Below, piece by piece: positions 10,269-22,248 of a stretch of 64,000 nucleotides of DNA. Both the position numbers and the translations under genes were made by a program. The notes under the pieces are model-generated. The model had not been told where the DNA came from. It saw nothing but the letters and a program-made list of their open reading frames with translations, and did no database searches. The DNA is from Allantophomopsis cytisporea (lineage: Eukaryota; Ascomycota; Leotiomycetes; Phacidiales; Phacidiaceae), in assembly GCA_024752435.1 (NCBI GenBank), contig CP103037.1, positions 124,001 to 188,000 on the forward strand, read 5' to 3'. Positions within the stretch are counted from its first letter, which is position 1, and each line of letters opens with the position of its first letter.

Positions 10269-12127
10269 ATGGCGTCTGGCATGGAACCTAGCGCAGATAC
10301 AGCAGCTCTCCATGATGAGGAATCACCTCTACTGGAGAGAAGCAGTATCTCTCCGCCACCTAAATCTATCTGGCGGCAACGACAGGACCAGCACGTTGTG
10401 ACATTTTGCTTTAGTTTAATTGTCCTGGTGGAAATTGGAGTTTATTTACAAACAGCGCCTCTGAATCAAGTGGTCGAACAGATCATATGTCGCGAGTACC
10501 TTGATGAAAAGATACTACGAGACCTACCGGATCTCGAGGATCCACGTTGCAAGAGTGCCAAAGTACAAGGCAGATTGGCTATGCTGAGGGGTTGGCAGGC
10601 TACATTCGATTGCATACCAGGCAAGCCATTCATACCGTCTCTCTGCTGTGACAAAATTCTACTGAGAAATTTACTGATTGTCCGTCAGGGATTTTGACTG
10701 CCATTCCATATGGCCTGATGTCCGACATTTACGGTCGTAGAGTGGTACTTGGGTTGTCCCTGCTTGGAGTGCTATTGGGAGTCATATGGTACGACATAAT
10801 CTGTAAGTATCATGAACGTCATTGAAATCTTCTGTGTGGCACTAAATCCGATACAGGTTGGTGGCCAGATGTGTTTCCTGTCTGGATGACATTGTTTTCT
10901 TCCGTCTTCTCATTGATTGGAGGTGGTGGAGCAGTCGTAACTTCAATGATATATACAATGATATCTGACGTGGTTCCAAATACCCAGAGGTAACGCTGTC
11001 TCTGTTAAGATCTAGATAATTGTATGAGCCTCCACTAACATAGAGTCCTATCTAGAGCGACAGTTTTCTTGCGTCTGGGTGCCTCCCTTATCATTGGCGA
11101 AATGATTGCGAGCCCTATTAGTGCAATGCTGATGAAGTATACTCCCTGGCTACCGATGTCAATTGGCCTCGGAAGCCTTTTTCTAGCAACTTCTATGACC
11201 TTGATATTTCCAGAGACATTGGGCCAGAGGTTATCACAACTAGTTGAGCATATCTCGACATCAGATGACTGTGATGAAGAGCGACTTGGCCAACATGAAC
11301 CTTCCCAGAGTAACACCGTTGAACGAGTGGGATGGCGTTGGCTTAAATTACAAGCGTCGCACATTCGTGCCACTTCTTATTTTATGTGGGAAAATAAGAC
11401 TGTTCTACTGTTGCTCTTTACTTTCCTGGTTACAACTCTAGGTAGATATGTTCAGGAACTGTTATTGCAGTATACTACAAAAAAGTTCCATTGGACTTGG
11501 TCTCAGGTTAGTTCCCTCTTCATGAACAAAATAAGCCAAGAAGATATTTCTCTCCGTCTATATCTTGATACTTTAATATGCTAATGACTAGTTAGGCTGC
11601 GTATCTCCTCACTCTGCGTTCAACAAGCAACTTGCTATTATTACTCGTTATTCTCCCCGCGAGCAGCTATTTCTTCATTACGAAATTCTCATTTACTGCG
11701 AATAGCAAGGATCTTTGGCTTGCTCGCGTGAGCTGCGTTCTGCTGTTCTTAGGAGCACTCATAATTGGATTCGCAATGAACGCTGCTGTATTGTCTATAG
11801 GTAAACGCCATTCCTTATACCAATATATGTCGCATCAAGTTCTAATTCAAGATAGGCCTTGTTATCATCTCATTTGGCGGGGGTTACAACGTACTTGTTC
11901 GCAGCCTCCTGACCTCAATAGTCGAAGCAAATCATGTTGGAACATTATACAATACCATTGCCGTTGTTGAGACAGTTGGCATTGTTGTTGCCGGTCCAAT
12001 ACTCTCTGCATCCTTTCGTCGGGGATTAGAGATGGGTGGTGCGTGGATTGGCTTGCCCTTCATTGTTGCAGGTGGGTTGTTTTCTACGGCTGTAGTTATA
12101 GTGTTCAGTGTTCGCTTGCCAAGTTAA
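10269..12127 (+). CDS. Major facilitator superfamily transporter
   Basis: Six exons, 10269-10620, 10689-10802, 10857-10989, 11056-11506, 11596-11800 and 11856-12127, give an intact 508-residue protein. The first intron is GC-AG (GCAAGC donor). After a soluble head with an acidic dileucine (EESPLLE) come about twelve hydrophobic helices; GLMSDIYGRR is the MFS loop 2-3 signature and a long loop with NTQRATVF links to the second helix bundle before the last helices (GGAWIGLPFIVAGG). Such proteins export or import small molecules by proton exchange at the plasma membrane. Sitting between a peptide precursor and an amine oxidase, it may export the peptide product; this is inference from context. 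The acceptor at 11055 was preferred to an in-frame one at 11044 because of its distance from the CTAAC branch point. Confidence 0.9.
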
Positions 12128-12635
12128 TGAGTTGTTTGTATTTGATGGCCCATATACAATACTGCTCAGACAGGGAATGGATATTTAAGAATATGTAAGA
12201 AATAGATAGATTACCTAAAACTTGATTCCACTTTGTTAAAACAACTGTCCTTTGGCAGGTTGATGTAATTACTATACAAAGCCACTCATGCACATACAAC
12301 ACAGTCTCATATATAACTAGAAAACAAAAAGTCCTTGGAGAGAACGGTAGCCTTGGTGTTGCATTGTTGATATCGTAAGTCTCTCAATGGTCCGGTTCCG
12401 CTGCCTACTTCAGGTAGTTAATCACATATGCATGAATGATCCACTTATTCAACTATCACGGAATACTGCGATGCTTATCGGTGTGCGCTTATCACAGTTG
12501 GTCCGTCTTACCTAGATAAAGTACACAGCTAGCAGATCAATCAATGATATATTACATTGATCTTCCTGCCTATATTTCACCCTTCCTGCCGTTCGTAAAC
12601 CGTTCTGCATCACCTTAATAATCCTATTTCATGTA
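12128..12635. other. Intergenic, promoter of the amine oxidase
   Basis: 508 bp, AT-rich, no supported gene. It holds the 3' end of the MFS gene and the promoter of the copper amine oxidase. Nothing else seen. Confidence 0.45.
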
Positions 12636-15555
12636 ATGAGAATGGCTTCCAACCTAAAATTGCGCGTTTCTCAAACCCCGTTGCAGCCGCCGCTGCAATC
12701 AACATGGCGAAAGTTATCGCTCAAGTTGGTATCTACTTGTGCATGTTTAGTCCTGGCATACTTTTTCTCATACCGTCTCTTCCTGCACAGAATCGGAAGT
12801 CTATCACCAACATTTGCAACATGGATGAATCGCCCAATACAAGCGCCGTGGGAAAATATATGGGCGCAGCTCACACCACAAGAAGCGGCGGATGTGAAGG
12901 ATTTCTTACTCATTGGACCTAACAATTTAAATTTGACGGCCGCGGAAAAAGCTACATTGTGAGAGCCATATACTTCATATCAGTTGTGAGATCCAAGAGG
13001 ACTGACGATTATAGTTGGGACAACTACATGTATTCCTGCTCTATCACGATATACTCTATGAGGGGCTAACAATATAAGCGATACCGTGGAACTGTTGCGT
13101 CCAAACAAATCTGATGCACTACCATATCTGCGTGGTGAATCAGATAGTCCTCCATCTCGATGGGCAAGCGTTTCAATTTATTCAGGAACGGGACTTGGGG
13201 TATATGTTTACAACTACATGGTTTGTCCGCTCTCACAATGTTAGAGCAACTATTTCCTAATGATTTGGGATCTAGGTCGGCCCGTTGCCTATCTCAAACG
13301 ATACCCAAATTCAACCACTTACCTATTGCTTCAATTCTGGCAGGAACTACAATCAAATAGAAGGGTTCGATAGGGCAGCAACGCTCGCATGGGGCCTTGA
13401 AATGTTCAATGAATTCTTCGACATTATCACAAGCCTTTTAAGACTGGTAAGTGCCACAATTATCTATCCGGAGACTTGCGAATGTTGATTTGGGCTAGTC
13501 AGGAGATGGTGTTAATGTTACGAACTTCGACGATGTCAGTTTCGTCTTGAAGCCATCCGCATTTGAAGAAAATCGTAGGATTACATGGGGTTCATTCATC
13601 CGAAATGCGACATATTCAGAGGCTCTAACGCTTTTGCCTCAAGGGCTTTATGCAAAATTTGGTAAGAGTGTCGTTACGATATATGAAAACACATGGTTCC
13701 ATAGCACCAGCTGATATTTATAGATGTCACAAGTAGAGATACCAAGGACTGGTTTGTGCTGAATTGGTTGTATGACAACGTCGTTTACAACTCGACGGAG
13801 GAGTTCCGTGCGATGCTTACACGTCCCGGCTTTCAGAAATCAGGGTTGAATCTCGATGGCGAGTGGACAGTGATAGAAGACTTCACCGAGGGGAAACAGG
13901 GTAGGGAATACCCGTCACCAATTATGGTACAGCCTTCAACAGCTAGATATCGGCTGGATCGAAAAGAGAATTATGTATCGTGGAGTAAGTTTCATGTCGC
14001 AAGGTGAAAGAAAACGCTTGGATTGTTACTTATAAATCACCAGTGGGATTTGAATTCTACATTGCATTTTCGCATGTTACCGGCATCACACTGTACAACA
14101 TTCTCTTCAATGGAGAACCAATTATCTACGAGGTAAAACTAATTTCAATATATTTTCGGCCCATCACTGATTAGAAGTGGAACAGCTTGGACTACAAGAG
14201 GCGCTAGCACATTATGCTGGAGATGATCCGATACAGGGGATGCTGGCTTTCCTTGATACAAGATACAGCATGGGAGCTCTCTCATTCGAGCTAGTTCCTG
14301 GTGAGGTCTCCGGAATATTATTAATAGTTTTCGACGAGTACTAAATTTCAAAGGTTACGATTGCCCGGCTTATGCATCTTTTCTGGACTCAAAGTTCCAC
14401 CCCGGAGAGACAACTAAGATTATCAAAAACAACATTTGCATTTTTGAATATACTTCCGATCATGCGCTTCAACGTCATACGGCCAAATCATACATAACAA
14501 TATCGAGGAACAGCTACTTTGTTGTACGGTTTGCTTCAACTGTTGGGAACTATGATTATACCTTTGACTACATTTTCTATCTCGATGGAAGTATCGAGGT
14601 AAAAGTGCGAGCAAGTGGTTATATCGAAGGAAGCTATTGGGCTGTCAACCGCAGTAAAGATTACGGATATCGAGTCCATGACCAGTTCTCGACAAGCATT
14701 CATGATCACGTTCTAAACTTCAAAGCGGATCTCGATATTGGCGGCACAAACAACAAGGTCGTCCGCGTGGGGGTAGAGCCCGCGAGAGTGGACTATGACT
14801 GGGATACTCGACATCCACGTAACACAATGAAACTCGTCCAAGAGCCCATCTTGAAAGAGACAGGTCTGGATTGGCTTGCAGGTCCTACGGGAATGTACGT
14901 TGTGCAAAACCATAATCAGACGAACATATGGGGTGAAAATAGAGGTTATTCGATTCGCCCGGGAACAGGCATTGGTGTTCCAACACATCTCGCCATCCAA
15001 AACTCAACGGTAACAGGCCGGTCTGTAGAATGGGCATCGAAAGATATGTGGATCCTTAAACAAAAAGACACTGAGCCTCGCAGCTCCAACACTGCCAATG
15101 GAGTAACGCCGGGAGATCCGTTGATTGATTTTAGCAAGTTCGTTGACGGCGAGAGCGTCGAGAATGAGGATCTGTAAGTCATCATCTACAAAATGCTACT
15201 AAAAGACATCGTCTCATCTGTTCTCATTGTAGCGTCATCTATTTCAACCTGGGAAATCATCACATTCCTCACTCAGGTGATATTCCCAATACATTGATGC
15301 ATACAAGTGCCAGCTCTGTGATTTTCGCGCCGCACAATTTCCATGATCGGGATCCTAGTCGAAAAAGCAGTCAAGGAGTGCGAATTGATCTTCCTCAGCG
15401 CGAGAAGACTAGATACTTCGGTGGGAGATACGAGAAAGACCTGCATGTTAGACTTGTAAGTTATACCGTTGATGCTGATGTCCACTGGTCCCAGCTAATA
15501 GATCTTTTCTTAGAGCGAACTTGAGCCGGATCTCAACAAATACGGCGCATCTTAG
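12636..15555 (+). CDS. Copper amine oxidase (TPQ-dependent)
   Basis: Eleven exons (12636-12958, 13015-13029, 13079-13220, 13276-13446, 13499-13661, 13724-13984, 14044-14132, 14186-14300, 14354-15173, 15233-15455, 15514-15555) give an intact 787-residue protein. A single membrane helix (residues 31-51) acts as signal anchor. The N2/N3 domains show the LTPQEAADV and LLRPNKSDAL blocks; the catalytic domain has NYDY, whose first Tyr (codon 14550-14552) becomes topaquinone, copper ligands His-Asp-His at 14701-14709 and the third His at 15261-15263 (HHIPH). The enzyme oxidises primary amines to aldehydes, releasing ammonia and peroxide. In the victorin RiPP pathway an amine oxidase of this family modifies the peptide; the neighbouring UstYa-like gene and repeat precursor make a similar role likely here. 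Exon 2 is only 15 nt. Confidence 0.95.
13015..13029 (+). other. 15-nt microexon of the copper amine oxidase
   Basis: Between a GTGAGA...ATAG intron and a GTATTC...GCTAAC...AAG intron. It encodes Trp-Asp-Asn-Tyr and parts of two codons. Without it the conserved DNYI..LL block and the frame are lost. Confidence 0.8.
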
Positions 15556-16562
15556 TAAGCTACTGGAAGATATATGTTTGAAGCTGTGAGAGTCTTCCTT
15601 GTGGCGAATTCGAAGGCACAAAGTCGATGTCCTGATATATGTGGTTAATCCGCGGTATACATGACTCAAAGAGTGGTATTGTGAGATTTATTGTGAAAGA
15701 GGCTACATCTATGTAGAAGCATATAAGCACTGTATATAACCGAGTCGTATACTCTAGTACAAATACTGTATTGAACTTAGCTTCTGAAGCATCAGTCTCG
15801 AATACAGTCAACCCCAGAATACCAAGCTGGGCAAATCATAGAACATGGAGCCTCGCTTTGAAAGTGGAAATTAGCAATCACAATATACAAACTTTATTCA
15901 ATATCTATTGTGACTTCTGTTCATTGAGTATATAATTATATGCTCAGAGATATTAAATCAGAAATAGTAATAAGTAAGGAATAACAGTTATGCTTAAAAG
16001 AGTGTGACGTGTGAGTTTGGGCCCGCTGCTCCGATGCAATTGCGCTAAGGTCGAATTGGAAGGTGGTTAGGCTTGCGACGTTACACTTAAATCCTCGAAG
16101 GGGAATGATAGGAAAGGACACGAACCGTTTGAGGACAGACAATAATTATTCACATGTAATAAACACCATAATCCGAGATTGGTAAAATTCTGGTAAAACT
16201 GGAGCATTTGCTTCCACATTCTAGGATTATATGATTGGTATCGAGTTCTCACCAGACTGCCTCCATTAGCAGAACATTTTAATGCATCGATTGTCGTTCC
16301 ATGCCTGACGCCATTATGCTTATTTTAACAATGTTGTGCGCAGAACAATAGCCCCACCATCTTTTATCTTGAACCTGTCTTATTCGTTATTGCTACCAAG
16401 CCATCGAGCCGCTTAGCACTCTTCGGGCATTCTCACACGATATTGCTGTCAGCACGGCGAGACTGTGCCGCCCTCGCTGTATGTATATGAACGAGAATCC
16501 TGTAGCCTCTTCTCTCAGATGCTCCAACCTTTCCAAGCCAACTCCTCTGAGAGTTAAACAAT
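15556..16562. other. Intergenic, 1.0 kb
   Basis: No supported gene; AT-rich. Contains the amine oxidase 3' end and the ABC transporter promoter. Confidence 0.45.
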
Positions 16563-19500
16563 ATGAATACAACCTGTCAAACGGCAGTGTTAGCTGACCA
16601 ACACTTCGGACCCCAGGTTGACGCATGCGTCCGTCAATTTGACTTCACTGTGCGATTTGAAGACACAATATTATCCATTCTCCCTTCCGTAATCTTCTTG
16701 GTCATTGTACCTTTCCGCCTCATTTCCTTAAAGAACAAGCAAAATATTATTGGAGGCGTTGTTTTCCAAAATACAAAATTAGTAAATTCAATTCTGTTGT
16801 CCAAAATTGTGAATGAATACTAATTCTATGCTTAGATCATCGTGCTTTGTTACAGTGTCCTGCAGCTATGTCTTCTCGTTTTGATCTGCACAAGGCCTTC
16901 TTTGGGCAACTCCAATTCCATTGCGGCTGCGATACTGTCACTTCTCGACTCTATTGCTCTTGGCGGGTTATCTTATCTTGAGCATTCAAAGTCTCTGCGG
17001 CCTTCACCCTTGCTGAATTTCTATCTGTTCTTCACCCTGTTATTTGACATAGTGCGAACACGGACATGGTGGCTGCGTGATGATGATCTCAGTTTCGAAT
17101 CCTTGTTTACAGCATCTCTAGCTTTGAAGGTTGTCGTGCTGATTGTAGAGTCCTGGAAGAAGTCACCACTTGATAGAGACAGCGAACGAAGTCCAGAAGA
17201 GAGCGCTGGAATCTTTGGCTTGAGTCTATTTGCATGGCTGAATCGGCTTGTTATGAACGGGTTCAAGAAGATGCTCCTTATGGAAGATTTATACCCCATT
17301 CAGGAGAGGATGTCAGCAGCATCGCTTCATGGTCGATTCCGGGAGCAATGGGATTCTCCCATAGATTTAGACAAGGGAAAGCGGAAACTGATTTGGGTGG
17401 TGGGAAAATCACTGATGATTCCGATCCTTGCACCAATCCCCGCGAGAGTGGCTTTGATAGCCTTTACGTTTTGTCAGCCTCTTCTTGTGGACAGACTCCT
17501 TACTTTTCTCTCAGAGCCTCAAGGCCCAGAAAGCAAGAATATTGGATACGGATTGATTGCATCATATGGAATTGTATATATCGGAATTGCTGTAAGTGTT
17601 GCCTTAGATACGTGAGAAGCCGGAGCCAGCTCCTTACTTTGACGCGCATAAATCCTCGATATTTCTAAAAGATTATATACTAACGTTTTTACAGATATCT
17701 CAAGGACTTTATTCGTGGAGTAACTATCGAGCCATCACCATGATCAGAGGAGTTCTTGCTAGCGCAATTTACAAAAAAACGACCGAGATCAGCATCACAG
17801 CACTTGATAATTCGTCTTCAGTCACACTCATGAGTGCAGACGTCCAAAGAATCGTCGATGGCTTACAAAAGATGCATGAAGTCTGGGCCAATACTATCGA
17901 AGTTGGAATTGCAACTTATTTATTGCAAAGACAGGTAGGTTTAGCATGTATTGCGCCAATCGTGGTAGTTGCAGCTAGTGGTGGCGCCACCATATTGCTT
18001 GCTGGTGGTGCTGGGAAACGCCAAGAGGCTTGGATGAATGCTTTACAAAAACGAGTCGGGGTGACGGCATCTATGATATCTGCTATGAAAGGCGTAAAGC
18101 TGACCGGCCTTTCTGAAAGACTCGGTAAATTGATTCAAGAACTTCGAGTTACAGAGCTGCGTTCAGCAGCAAAATTCAGACTGATCGTGGTTTGGACAGT
18201 CTGCGCAGCGTTTGCCCCGTATGCTCTGTCGCCGGTGGTTACGTTCGGTGTATATGCTGGTCTTGTGCGTCTCAGGCACGAGGTCCTCAATACTTCAATC
18301 ATATTCACCTCGGTATCATTACTGGTTTTGTTGGCCAGTCCACTTTCGCAGATGTTTCAGGCTGTACCATCATTTGTGGCCGCATTGAGTTGTTTTGGCC
18401 GAATCGAGACATTTCTCATTGCTCCGTCAAGACAAGACAACAGATTGGCAACACTACCTTCCACTTCTGGAGCTAGTTCAAAACCCCAATCAGTGACTTC
18501 AGGTCCATACGACACGAATACAGGCGATATTGAGATGAAAAACCTGGTTGGCTCTAGTGCCACATATGAAGATCCCTCAACGCACTCCCTTGATGATTCT
18601 GAGATATTTGTTGTACGCAATGGTACTTTCGGTTGGTCTGAGACTGGACCATCTTCCCTCAATGATATCAATCTAACCATCAAGCGCGCCGATTTTACCA
18701 TTTTAATTGGACCAATAGCCTCCGGAAAATCGACACTTCTCAAGGCCTTCCTTGGGGAAACTCTCAGCTCAAAGGGATTTGTCTACATGCCACTAGGTCT
18801 GCAATTAGCATTTTGTGACCAAACACCCTGGTTGACAAATTCAACTGTAAAAGACAACATTTTGGGTGTTTCGGACTTCGAAGAGAACTGGTATAATACC
18901 GTTGTGAATGCATGCGCATTGAGAGATGATATAAGCAGATTCCCAAGCGGCGATCAGACTTCGGTGGGAAGTAATGGAATTACGCTCAGCGGAGGGCAGA
19001 AACAGAGACTGGCAATCGCAAGGGCGGTATACGCACGCAAGACAGTTGTTATTCTCGACGATGTTTTCAGTGGGCTAGACTCACATACACAACGGCATAT
19101 CTTCAATAATTTACTGGGCTCCGAAGGAATTTTACGTCGACGAAAGACTACTGTAATTCTTGCGACTCACGCTGTCAACCTTCTTCCTTTCGCTGACCAT
19201 ATAATCGCATTATCAAGTGACGGGAAGATATCAGAACAGGGGTCCTTCAGTCAGCTTTCAATGAACGGTGGGTATGTAGAGAGCTTTGGACTCACTAAGA
19301 ATTCCACATCTGAGGAAGAAATCGCGGATGATATCTCAAACGACAGCATGATACAGCCGCCAGATGGCCCCTCGCCAGTGGTTTCTGATACTGAAGATCA
19401 GAGTAGGCAGACCGGCGACTTTACGGTATACGTTTACTACTTCAAATCCATGGGCATGATAAATGGCCTTATTTTCCTTATCCTCGAAGTGATATTCATA

Positions 19501-21236
19501 TTCTTACAGGCATTTCCAAATGTATGGCTATCATTCTGGACCGCCGCAAACGAAACCAGTCCAGGGGAACGAATTGGATATTACCTTGGCATATATAGCT
19601 TTATGCAATTCGGCATCCTTATTGCTATTCTTGTCTTGGCGTGGCATGTCCTTGGTCCTCTCATCATTAGCTCGGGCACTTACCTCCACCAGAAGTTGCT
19701 TACTTCTACTATGGTAGCGCCGATGTCATTGTTCAATACCACCGATACAGGCGTAATCACGAATAAATTCAGCCAGGACATCATGTTGATAGACAGCGAT
19801 CTGCCAATAGCTTTGCTTAATTTTGCTGCAAGTGCTTTGCTATGTGTGGCTCAAGCTGCACTGATTTCAGCTGCATCGAAATACATTAGTGCTATGATCC
19901 CTTTTTTGATCATTATACTTTACTTCGTTCAAAAATTCTATCTTCGAACTTCTCGCCAACTTCGTATCATGGATTTGGAAGCCAAGAGCCCCTTATAGTA
20001 AGTATTGGATTTCCACGTTCAGATATCTCCTTGTGGCTTATTATACTTTAGCACACATTTTCTCGAATCTTTGAGTGGCCTGGCAACAATTCGCGCATTT
20101 GGCTGGGAAATCCTCAACAGAGAGCAAAATAATGAGCTACTCGACGCATCCCAGAAGCCCTTCTATCTCCTCTTTATGATCCAACGCTGGCTCACTCTTG
20201 TCCTTGATCTGACCTCGGCAGGGATCGCAATAATTGTGGTAGCCATTGCCGTGAAACTAGGTAATTCATCAAGTGTAGGCTTGACTGGTGTAGCATTAGT
20301 CAATCTGATTTCCTTCAACGACACCATCAAAAGCCTTGTCTTGGTCTGGACCAACCTCGAAACCTCTATTGGAGCTATAAGCAGAATTCGAAGTTTCACA
20401 GACAGCACTATTTCTGAGAACCTTCCTAACGAGATGGCTATTCCACCAGAATCATGGCCTCAGCATGGGCGGATGGAACTAGCAGGCGTCTCAGCGGCAT
20501 ACAAGCCTCAGTCGGACAATGTCTTCACAAATCTCTCCTTCACCATAAACGCTGGTGAAAAAGTAGGCATCTGTGGACGTAGTGGAAGCGGCAAAAGCTC
20601 GCTCATACTTGCGCTTTTCAGGATGCTAGAACTCAATTCTGGGACCATCTCCATCGATGGCCTAGATATCTCACAAATGCCTCGAGAACATATTCGTACA
20701 AGGCTCAACGCGATTCCACAGGAGCCATATTTTCTTCCGGGTACCGTGCGCATAAACGCAGATCCCTACAACGCTTTTGAAGACGAGCGGATCAGCGCAG
20801 CGCTAAAGAAGGTAGGACTTTTAGAGAAGATCGAAAGTAAGGGCGGTTTGGATGCCGACATGGATATCGATTTTCTCTCACATGGAGAACGGCAGCTATT
20901 CTGTCTGGCCAGAGCAATTTTGCGACCTGGAAAGATTGTCGTTTTAGATGAGGTTACAAGCAAGTAAGTGTGATCTGTCTATTATTTAGGTTGAACATGT
21001 AAGCTAATTTTAATAGTGTTGATCTCGCCACAGATGAACTCATGCAGAAAATCATCCGAGAGGAGTTTGCGGATCACACGATTATAGCTATTGCACATCG
21101 CCTAGAAACGATTATGGACTTTGATCGTATTGCTGTTCTAGATAAAGGAAAACTTATCGAGTTCGATACTCCAAAGGCATTATTAGCGGTAGACTCGGTA
21201 TTTAAGAGCCTGTATGAGGTCTACAGGACAAAATAA
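16563..21236 (+). CDS. ABC transporter, ABCC (multidrug-resistance-associated) type
   Basis: Five exons, 16563-16781, 16836-17591, 17695-19997, 20052-20963 and 21017-21236, give an intact 1469-residue full transporter. Order: TMD0 (starting with a Cys/Asp-rich extracellular head as in fungal ABCC pumps), TMD1, NBD1, TMD2, NBD2. NBD1 has Walker A GPIASGKST (Ala where Gly is usual), signature LSGGQ and Walker B VVILDD; NBD2 has GRSGSGKSS, a variant signature LSHGE, Walker B IVVLDE (normal Glu) and H-loop AHRLE. Such pumps use ATP to move conjugates, drugs or peptides out of the cytosol. Adjacent to the RiPP-like genes and in the same direction as the MFS and oxidase genes, it is a plausible second exporter or self-protection pump, though generic multidrug transport cannot be excluded. 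Confidence 0.95.
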
Positions 21237-22248
21237 GTATCGAGATCAATATGGTTCTACTCTAAAAGCTCCAGTTACGTGAGCAGGCCACTTCACAAGA
21301 GTTACGGGGCATTGGAGCAAGGAGAAGAAATCCTACTTGAAGTAGGTTTGTCAAGAAATAAATGGTATAGTTGTTGTAGCTTCTGAGAGCAATTGATGCT
21401 TGAGTCCCAGCATTCTGCCAATCCTGTTGGACGCGGAGGATAGAGGAAGTCCTAGTTAATCTGTTCCACTCTATTGCACTTGGAAGACTTCGTAGAAGAC
21501 TAAATAGCTATAGAAAGAGAGAAAATTATTTCCCTGTTTGATTTGCTGATGTTCTAAGGTACTATTATTTGAGTTAGTACCTATTTGCCTCTATATCATA
21601 TGGTATGCGATACAGTAATTGCATAATAACTGGTGTAGGAAATTGGATGTATATAATTGATTGAAGAAAGAAGAGCTAACTATGGAAGAGAAACTCCTGA
21701 GTACATTTATGCGTCTGCCTATGCGGACCAGGTGAATATTAGAATACTCATATAAGAATTACTGTAAGTGACAATATACAAAGCTTCGGGTATATAATCA
21801 CGGAAGAGCACTCAATATACAACCTATTGTAGTCTTGTAGCACTATAAACCTCTCAGCTCTTTGAATGAAAGCTATCGAATAAAGCGCCTATACTTCGTA
21901 ATGAAAAGTGACTCTGTAAGCTTACTATAGTTATATTCTTAGACTCAGCAAACTAGAGAACAACCTTATTACTAGCTTCGGGTGGGGTAGTCCCTCATTG
22001 TGTTAAAACATGTTATTCCGCCCCTGACTCACACGACAAGAATAGAGTTGCCTGACAACTCAGCTGCATTTACCCAAGATTCCCAGAACATAGCACTCAT
22101 TACTTAGTTCCCTCCAGCTCGACCCTGTCCTATATCAAACCGTCGGTTAATAATTTGATCTAGTTAAAAGGTTATGTTCTTTAACAGACATTAGATCTGA
22201 TTCCCAACTAAGCAGCGACCCAACGCCCATATCGGTACCGCTACTACC
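21237..22248. other. AT-rich intergenic region
   Basis: About 1.0 kb without a supported gene, very AT-rich with many short TA runs. It separates the intact cluster genes from the decayed synthetase copy. No transposon ends recognised. Confidence 0.45.

Noticed and set aside
9838..10401. 187-codon open frame overlapping the MFS start
   Set aside because: No domain, no hydrophobic or codon signature, and it overlaps the well-supported MFS gene in another frame.
10990..11044. Shorter MFS intron ending at ATAG (11044)
   Set aside because: In frame too, but the AG is only a few bases after the CTAAC branch point; the next AG at 11055 is better placed.
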